Positions 59,293 to 64,000 of a DNA stretch of 64,000 nt are shown piece after piece. Location of the stretch: positions 62,001-126,000 of the forward strand of contig JAEEMS010000021.1 in the NCBI GenBank assembly GCA_016283355.1. The letters run 5' to 3'. Both the position numbers and the translations under genes were made by a program. Position 1 is the stretch's first letter, and each line of letters opens with the position of its first letter. This DNA comes from Elusimicrobiaceae bacterium (GTDB lineage Bacteria > Elusimicrobiota > Elusimicrobia > Elusimicrobiales > Elusimicrobiaceae). The notes beneath the pieces are model-generated. The model made no database searches. It worked only from the letters and a program-made list of their open reading frames with translations, and had not been told where the DNA came from.

Positions 59293-59700
59293 CTATTGGA
59301 ATAATTTGCTGGCTTCCAGGATGTTTAAGGCCTGCGGAATATCGTTTACGACCAATATCCAACGGGTCTTATCCCCAATAGAAGTACCATAAATGGTTGT
59401 TATGTTAATATTTTTGGCGGCCAGTAACGCTCCCAAATCGTGCAAAAGGCCTACGCGGTTAGGCAGGTCCAGGCAGATAGCATCGGTCTTAACGCTGGTA
59501 AAACCGGCTTTGGTAAGCGCATGGCTGATTTCGTCTTCATGGCGGATGGCCAAACGGACGACGGCTGCGTCGTAACGCACATCCTGTGACATGGCAATAA
59601 TATCAATATTTTCTTGAATAAAAAGGTTGGCAAATTTTGTGAGTTCGCCCGGTTCATTGATTAAAAAGATGCTGTATTGTTTTACTATGTTAAGCGCCAT
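59293..59700 (-). CDS. Tandem ACT-domain protein
   Basis: 135 residues forming two ACT folds: IFLINEPGELTKFANLFIQENIDI (1) and CLDLPNRVGLLHDLGALLAAKNINI (2). There is no catalytic domain. ACT pairs bind amino acids and regulate metabolic enzymes. The second repeat's ligand-binding Gly/Asn turn is conserved. Nearby, an aspartokinase gene (62363) lacks its own ACT region, so this could act in trans; that is speculation. RBS GGAGGCGG. Confidence 0.88.
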   Translation of the reverse strand: MALNIVKQYSIFLINEPGELTKFANLFIQENIDIIAMSQDVRYDAAVVRLAIRHEDEISHALTKAGFTSVKTDAICLDLPNRVGLLHDLGALLAAKNINITTIYGTSIGDKTRWILVVNDIPQALNILEASKLFQ

Positions 59701-59781
59701 AACCGCCTCCTACCCATAGCATAGCTAATTTGAGAGCATTTTTACAACCCACTTAAAGAATGTTGCTTTGTGTATTTTCTT

Positions 59782-61272
59782 TTATCTATTGAAATCCAGC
59801 ACATCTGCATTTTTCAATGCTTCTTCTAAAACGAGCATGGCTTTGCAGTCATCTTCATTGTACATCAGCACTTTGTGAAGGAGTTCGTCATTTCCGGTTT
59901 TCAGCCAATTGGTAAAATACACCATGCTGTCCATTGCGCCGCAATCGTCTTGACGCCAATTAAATCCAAAAGCGGGAGCGGCTGCTTTCAGAGAGAAACT
60001 GGGTGCCGGCAAGTAAAACGCTTTATTGACGGCTACTTTTAAATCGCAGCAAATCGAACACAGTTTGTTCAATTTTTCGGCATAATCCGTGTGTTGTCCC
60101 GCCAATTTCTTCATTTTACGTACTTCGTAATCGGTCCAGTGATACAGAGCCGTTTGTTCAAAGTCCTGCACGTAATCATAAAATTGTTCAAAAATTTGGA
60201 TTTCTTCTTCCGGAGTTTTGGCTACAAAACTGACGTATTTATTTTGTTCTTTGTCCCAAATACCAATCAGATACACAAAGGATTTATTGTCCTTGGTAAA
60301 AGTTTCGGTTGCTTCAAAATCAAAATACAAATTGTGTTTTTTTACGGGGGGAGGAAAACACCCTTTTTCCCGTAAAATCGGTTTGTGATACAGATAAGCT
60401 AAGGCGTTGAAATGGGCTTCGGTGGCGTAGGGTTCTTCTAAAAGAGTTTGCAGTTTTTCCAAGGAACAATGTGCCACGTCATCGGTAGAGAATAGTCCGT
60501 TAATTTTAAGACATTGGCGCATTTCCGTATTGAGGTGCGGAAGCATTAACAGGTCTTTATTTTCCGCTACTGTTTTGTTGGCATATACACGCCAAGGGGC
60601 CCCGGCCGCTTTGGGGGGTTTATGCGCTTCCGGTTTGGCAATACCATCTCGAATGTTGCGCCAAAATTCCAGTTCTTGCAATAGGCGCGTTTCATGGTCC
60701 TTATATTGAATATCTACCGTATGATTTTTTAAAAAAACCTTTGTGTTTTCAGGGAAAAATCCTTGAATTTTCCCTAAAATCAAGGATGTCAAACTTACTT
60801 GCAAAGAGTAATGTTCCTTTAAATCGTGGGCGCGCTTAAATTGAAAAATTTGATAATGGTAATTGCCAAAGACGGAAGGATTTTCCTCTTTCCGTACCAA
60901 CAAATTAACGCTACCGTATACATTTTCCGGCAAGTTCCATAAACGTGCATTAGCAATGGCTTGTTCGCCTTTTGCCATGTGTTCAAGGGTATTTTTAAAA
61001 CGGTCCTCTTCCGTTTCGCCGGTTACAAAAACTACTTCGGGAAATTCTTGCTTAATCCATTCGTCGCGAGAATGACGATCCGTACGAATTTTCAAATTTT
61101 CGTAACGGTTAGGTTCGGAAACGGCTTCTTCCGCGGGTGCATGGAAATTACACCAAATACTAAATGGATCCTCCAACAGGGAAAACATTTTCGAAGCATT
61201 AAAATCGCATTTATCGGGCGTGCGTCCGGCAGAGAATTTGGTAAATAATTCTTGTAATTCTAAATCAGTCAT
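59782..61272 (-). CDS. TM0106-family RecB-like/RNase H-like fusion, nuclease motif degenerate
   Basis: 496 residues. The N-terminal RecB-like region (about 20-190) normally reads G-x-ADLL then D-x-K; here it reads GSVNLLVR and QIFQFKRAHD, so the catalytic Asp is Asn and the (D/E)xK acidic residue is Gln. A middle helix-hairpin region (MRQCLKINGLFSTDDVAHCS) follows. The C-terminal DEDD exonuclease-like domain is intact: LYFDFEATE, LYHWTDYEVRKM, a conserved Asp in CCDLK and YNEDDCKAM. Likely a 3' exonuclease in DNA or RNA processing. Single-gene unit. Confidence 0.82.
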   Translation of the reverse strand: MTDLELQELFTKFSAGRTPDKCDFNASKMFSLLEDPFSIWCNFHAPAEEAVSEPNRYENLKIRTDRHSRDEWIKQEFPEVVFVTGETEEDRFKNTLEHMAKGEQAIANARLWNLPENVYGSVNLLVRKEENPSVFGNYHYQIFQFKRAHDLKEHYSLQVSLTSLILGKIQGFFPENTKVFLKNHTVDIQYKDHETRLLQELEFWRNIRDGIAKPEAHKPPKAAGAPWRVYANKTVAENKDLLMLPHLNTEMRQCLKINGLFSTDDVAHCSLEKLQTLLEEPYATEAHFNALAYLYHKPILREKGCFPPPVKKHNLYFDFEATETFTKDNKSFVYLIGIWDKEQNKYVSFVAKTPEEEIQIFEQFYDYVQDFEQTALYHWTDYEVRKMKKLAGQHTDYAEKLNKLCSICCDLKVAVNKAFYLPAPSFSLKAAAPAFGFNWRQDDCGAMDSMVYFTNWLKTGNDELLHKVLMYNEDDCKAMLVLEEALKNADVLDFNR

Positions 61273-61360
61273 CCTTTATATTTTAACTTTTTTAATAGGA
61301 GAATTAAACCCTCCGCTTGGCTTGCGTAAGTGAGTTGTTATTTTGTACCATTAAACCGAA

Positions 61361-61828
61361 ATGAACGAAGAATCAAAGAAAGGGGCAACAAGCATTGCGC
61401 AGTTGCTCAGTGTGAACCGAATTATTTTCCCGTCAGAACAAACGGATTCCCGCCTGTTGTTGGAACAATTGGTCCGGCGGGTGTGTGAGGAAGAACCTAC
61501 CTTAGATTTTTCTTCCGTGATGGCGGAGTTATCCAAGCAAGAAGGAGTAGGCCCGGTGTTAGAAACAGGGCTTGCATTACCGCACTGTCGCGTGGACGGG
61601 TTGACGCATTTTACGGGTGCGTTGGCGGTGTTGCCGTCACCGCTCCGTTCCCCAAAAGGAGGAAAAATTCGGGCTATTCTGCTATTTTTTTCGCCATTAC
61701 AACCTTCCTTTTTCTCTCAGCATTTACGTTTATTAGCCGCGGTGGCCGGAGTATTTACGCCCGATTTTATTCGCCAACTGCAAGTTGCAGGTAATGCACA
61801 AAAGGTGCTGAATTATTTTAAAAAATGA
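61361..61828 (+). CDS. PTS EIIA-like (PtsN/fructose-type) protein
   Basis: 155 residues with the phosphorylatable His in GLALPHCRVDGLTH, preceded by ELSKQEGVGPVLETG and followed by AILLFFSPLQPSFFSQHLRLLAAVA. It resembles EIIA-Ntr regulators more than sugar transport subunits. No EI or HPr gene is in the window. Twenty bases before def. Confidence 0.86.
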   Translation: MNEESKKGATSIAQLLSVNRIIFPSEQTDSRLLLEQLVRRVCEEEPTLDFSSVMAELSKQEGVGPVLETGLALPHCRVDGLTHFTGALAVLPSPLRSPKGGKIRAILLFFSPLQPSFFSQHLRLLAAVAGVFTPDFIRQLQVAGNAQKVLNYFKK

Positions 61829-61831
61829 ATA

Positions 61832-61840
61832 TGATACAAT
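61832..61840 (+). promoter_or_regulatory. Extended -10 promoter for def
   Basis: TGATACAAT, seven bases before the def ATG; no Shine-Dalgarno lies between. The element starts just after the stop of the EIIA-like gene. Confidence 0.5.
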
Positions 61841-61847
61841 AACTATT

Positions 61848-62372
61848 ATGGCTATATTACGTGTAACAAAATACGGGGAAGATATCCTTCGCCAAAAATT
61901 AAAACCGGTGGATTACAAAAAATTGGCGCCGAAACTTCCAAAATTACTCAAGGATATGGAAGAAACCTGCCTGGCTGTGCGAGGGGTGGGGTTGGCGGCC
62001 AACCAAATTGGTTTGGATTACCGTATGGCCATTATTTTGATTCCGCAATCGGAAGAAGAAAATGCTCCGCTTGAACGTTATGTTCTTATTAATCCAAAAA
62101 TTTTATCCATGCGCGGCGAAAGGATAGAAGAAGAGGGATGTCTTTCTCTGCCTGGTCTGTGGGCGGAAGTAAAACGTGCCACGGATGTTACCATTAAATA
62201 TATAGATGAAAATGGGGTGGAACAGGTCAAGCGGGCCCGCGGTCTTTTGGCAAAAGCATTTCAGCATGAAGTGGACCATCTGGATGGAAAACTGTTTATC
62301 GATTTAGTAGATCCCGCACTTAAACCGGAGCTTAAAAAAGCCATTAAAAAATTACGTTCGCAATGGACCTAA
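61848..62372 (+). CDS. def: Peptide deformylase
   Basis: A 174-residue metalloenzyme that removes the N-formyl group from nascent proteins. Motif 1 GVGLAANQIG, motif 2 EEGCLSLPG (metal Cys), motif 3 QHEVDHLDG (metal His pair, catalytic Glu). Length is typical. Start ATG 61848 has no Shine-Dalgarno but a TGATACAAT seven bases upstream. The end overlaps the aspartokinase gene. Confidence 0.97.
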   Translation: MAILRVTKYGEDILRQKLKPVDYKKLAPKLPKLLKDMEETCLAVRGVGLAANQIGLDYRMAIILIPQSEEENAPLERYVLINPKILSMRGERIEEEGCLSLPGLWAEVKRATDVTIKYIDENGVEQVKRARGLLAKAFQHEVDHLDGKLFIDLVDPALKPELKKAIKKLRSQWT

Positions 62373-63103
62373 CAATGGGAAAAACGTGTATTCTTAAATT
62401 CGGCGGCAATACGCTGGCCAATAAACAAAAATTAATGATGGCGGCCAATCTGGTTAAATCCCGCTACCAGGAAGGGTTTATACCGGTGGTGGTGGCTTCT
62501 GCCAACGGGAATTTAACGGACGTTTTGTTGGACCATGCTTATAGTATTACCCCTAATCCGGACCGGCGAGAGTTGGATATGTTGGTTACCACCGGGGAAC
62601 GGGTAAGTGTGGCATTATTGTCCATTGCCCTGCGCGCGCAGGGAGTACCCTCTGTTTCTTTGACCGGTTCCCAAATCGGATTGATTACCACTTCTTCTCA
62701 CACGGGGGCGGACATCTTAAATTTAAAAGGCGACCGTTTACAAAAAGAAATCGAAAAGGGAAATGTTCCTATTGTGGCAGGTTTCCAGGGTATTGGGGAA
62801 AACAAAGAAATAACTACTTTAAAAAGAGGGGGTTCGGATGTTTCCGCTGTTTTTCTGGCCTTCCAGTTGGGATCTTCTCACGTAGAAATGGTAAAGGATG
62901 TGGACGGCGTATATTCGGATGATCCCCATAAAAACTTGAAAGCCCAGCGCTATGAGGTCTTGGATTTTGACGAAATGTACAAGTTGGCTTTGAACGGAGC
63001 CAGTGTATTGCATCCGGATGCGGTTCGCTTGGCCAAAGAAAAAGGAATCGAGATCCGTATTGTTTATTATCAAACGGGCAAAACAGGAACGGTGATTAAA
63101 TGA
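62363..63103 (+). CDS. Aspartokinase catalytic domain without ACT domain
   Basis: 246 residues (or 242 from ATG 62375). Amino-acid-kinase fold: LKFGGNTL (KFGG), LVTTGERVSVALLSIALRAQGV, LTTLKRGGSDVSAVFLAFQL (phosphate-binding RGGSD) and VDGVYSDDP. It fits aspartate kinase, which starts Lys/Met/Thr synthesis, but ends before the usual pair of ACT domains. It is therefore either unregulated or regulated in trans. Overlaps def by 10 bases and the next gene by four. Confidence 0.88.
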   Translation: MDLTMGKTCILKFGGNTLANKQKLMMAANLVKSRYQEGFIPVVVASANGNLTDVLLDHAYSITPNPDRRELDMLVTTGERVSVALLSIALRAQGVPSVSLTGSQIGLITTSSHTGADILNLKGDRLQKEIEKGNVPIVAGFQGIGENKEITTLKRGGSDVSAVFLAFQLGSSHVEMVKDVDGVYSDDPHKNLKAQRYEVLDFDEMYKLALNGASVLHPDAVRLAKEKGIEIRIVYYQTGKTGTVIK

Positions 63104-63291
63104 AATTGGAATTTAAGTTTAATGGGATAAGCATAGTTTCCTTCCTCATATTGTGCGGCCTTTTTTATTGGTTATGTCCACTGCCCGCGGCTGCTTTATG
63201 GCGGGGAATTGTGTGCGTAGCTGCATCCTTGTTTTTGTTTTTTGTTTGTTTCGTAGTGGTGACGCACAAAAATATTATCCGTAAAAAATAA
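63100..63291 (+). CDS. Small two-helix membrane protein
   Basis: 63 residues coupled to the aspartokinase stop (ATGA). Two hydrophobic helices (about 12-30 and 35-55) and a short basic tail. No family. Probably expressed with def and the aspartokinase gene. Confidence 0.6.
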   Translation: MKLEFKFNGISIVSFLILCGLFYWLCPLPAAALWRGIVCVAASLFLFFVCFVVVTHKNIIRKK

Positions 63292-63379
63292 GGATTATTT
63301 TTCTTTTCTTGTAGATATACGATTTTAGGTAAAAAAGAAATTTTGGGTAAAAATTCCGAAAAAATGATAGGATAAAGCT

Positions 63380-63799
63380 ATGGAAAATTTGATTATATGG
63401 CAAATAATAGGTTTTACAGTTTGTTTTGTTTTGCTGTTTGTTTTTATAGCAAAATACCGTGAAGCATTGGACCAGGAACAGTCCTTTGAAAATACAGAGG
63501 AAACCTCCGCTCCGTCCGCTGAGTTCCGTCCGCGCGAGGAAGTTCTTCAGGAGGCAGCAGGTGGCTCTTTGGAGCTGGCTGATTTAGAGGAAAAAGTACG
63601 TTCTTTGCATTACCAATTATTAGAGTTACGAACAGCCGTGCAAAAAAATAATGCTGAATTTACAAAGCAAATGGCACGTATGGAACAGCGTGTCAGCACT
63701 TTTGAGCAAGAGTATGTAAACAAACTGCAACCTACGCTTTTGCGCGTGATTGATGAATTGGAGCATATTAAGGGAGTAGAAGATTCGGACAAAATTTAA
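63380..63799 (+). CDS. Membrane-anchored coiled-coil protein
   Basis: 139 residues: one N-terminal membrane helix (about 5-23), an acidic linker (EQSFENTEETSAPSAEF) and a coiled coil (ADLEEKVRSLHYQLLELRTAVQ) to the end. No family recognised. Start ATG 63380 with only a weak upstream AGGATAA. It could be a scaffold, but no function is assigned. A terminator follows. Confidence 0.68.
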   Translation: MENLIIWQIIGFTVCFVLLFVFIAKYREALDQEQSFENTEETSAPSAEFRPREEVLQEAAGGSLELADLEEKVRSLHYQLLELRTAVQKNNAEFTKQMARMEQRVSTFEQEYVNKLQPTLLRVIDELEHIKGVEDSDKI

Positions 63800-63825
63800 A
63801 ATATTTTAAAAAAGAAGAAAAATCT

Positions 63826-63860
63826 AAAACCGCCGCTCTTTTTGTGGCGGTTTTCTTTTT
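63826..63860 (+). terminator. Terminator after the coiled-coil membrane protein gene
   Basis: Stem AAAACCGCC / GGCGGTTTT with an 11-base loop, followed by CTTTTTG. Confidence 0.88.
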
Positions 63861-64000
63861 GAATAGAAAGAAATAAAAAGTGTTTTTTGCAGCAGATTCC
63901 ACAAAAAAGAAATCAAAAATGCTTTAAAATGGTCAAAATTTAATAAATCAAATTAGAATTTGTCAAGCTTTTTTAATAAAAAAACATTGTAAATTTGTTT
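63861..64000. other. AT-rich gene-free right edge
   Basis: 140 bases, very A/T-rich, with TTGTCA at about 63960 and several T- and A-runs. Probably the upstream region of a gene beyond the window. No feature can be assigned. Confidence 0.4.

Noticed and set aside
1-64000. Mobile elements, prophage or integrated island
   Set aside because: No transposase, integrase, terminal inverted repeats or att-like duplications next to the two tRNA genes; the gene content and codon use are uniform.

Overview
The window looks like chromosomal DNA of a Gram-negative, probably strictly anaerobic, non-spore-forming bacterium. The best guess is a gut member of the Elusimicrobiota. This is inferred from the gene mix and from pilin-type proteins with GFTLIE and GFTITE leaders; no rRNA or other taxonomic marker is present. 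Gram-negative features are an outer-membrane-barrel-like protein, lipoproteins with lgt, an ADP-heptose synthase domain, bactofilin with an M23 peptidase, and an AmiC-like amidase. Anaerobiosis is suggested by a class III (glycyl radical) ribonucleotide reductase. Genes are dense and mostly housekeeping. There is no phage, insertion sequence or CRISPR array, and two tRNA genes (Leu-CAA, Ser-GGA).

Layout. 1-6.1 kb (minus): pbp1A - mfd - parvulin-type lipoprotein, cut by the left edge. 6.2-9.25 kb (plus): soluble histidine kinase, NarL-type regulator, rsmD and a small Fe-S PD-(D/E)XK nuclease. 9.26-10.5 kb (minus): sixA - uppP. 10.6-19.4 kb (plus): addB - addA - ybaB - aldo/keto reductase - spore-photoproduct-lyase-like radical SAM protein. 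19.4-23 kb: a thiol-disulfide lipoprotein, then M23 peptidase - bactofilin - PpiD-like stub - sugar kinase, and tRNA-Leu. 23-25.3 kb: a pilin, an exported HAD protein, a small membrane protein and tRNA-Ser. 25.3-30 kb (plus): valS - degenerate exported peptidase T homologue - rdgB. 30-33.2 kb (minus): Nif3-like - M20 peptidase - pseudopilin - prepilin peptidase. 33.2-41.4 kb: amidase, outer-membrane barrel, aquaporin, PIF1-like helicase with a membrane protein, M29 aminopeptidase and two orphan secreted proteins. 41.4-44.6 kb (minus): class III ribonucleotide reductase locus. 45.8-50.4 kb (plus): accB-like - accC - hldE C-domain - serine-palmitoyltransferase-like - ceramide-synthase-like GNAT. 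50.4-55.8 kb (minus): phosphohexomutase - eno - ftsB - metallo-hydrolase - lgt - rluD. 55.9-59.2 kb (plus): rlmN - lipoprotein - queC - two secreted proteins. 59.3-61.3 kb (minus): tandem-ACT protein; RecB/RNase H fusion. 61.3-63.8 kb (plus): PTS EIIA-like - def - ACT-less aspartokinase - small membrane proteins.

Most notable. (1) The class III reductase is split exactly between its zinc ribbon and its glycyl-radical loop. The 68-residue radical piece is a separate downstream gene with its own promoter, and both new ends carry perfect short heptad repeats, suggesting a coiled-coil-docked, replaceable radical subunit. A 20-bp perfect palindrome covers the -10 of the nrdD promoter. (2) The BCCP-like AccB has Thr where the biotinylated Lys should be, in an operon with an intact biotin carboxylase. 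The same operon carries a likely serine palmitoyltransferase and a bacterial ceramide-synthase-like GNAT, suggesting sphingolipid synthesis. (3) Three unrelated secreted-protein genes share a two-box leader, two copies at identical spacing. (4) Many promoters are extended -10 (TGNTATAAT) without a clear -35, and several sit 6-9 bases before the ATG, suggesting leaderless mRNAs. Several enzymes also lack hallmark catalytic residues (exported PepT-like, SPL-like, TM0106-like nuclease, RsmD, phosphohexomutase).
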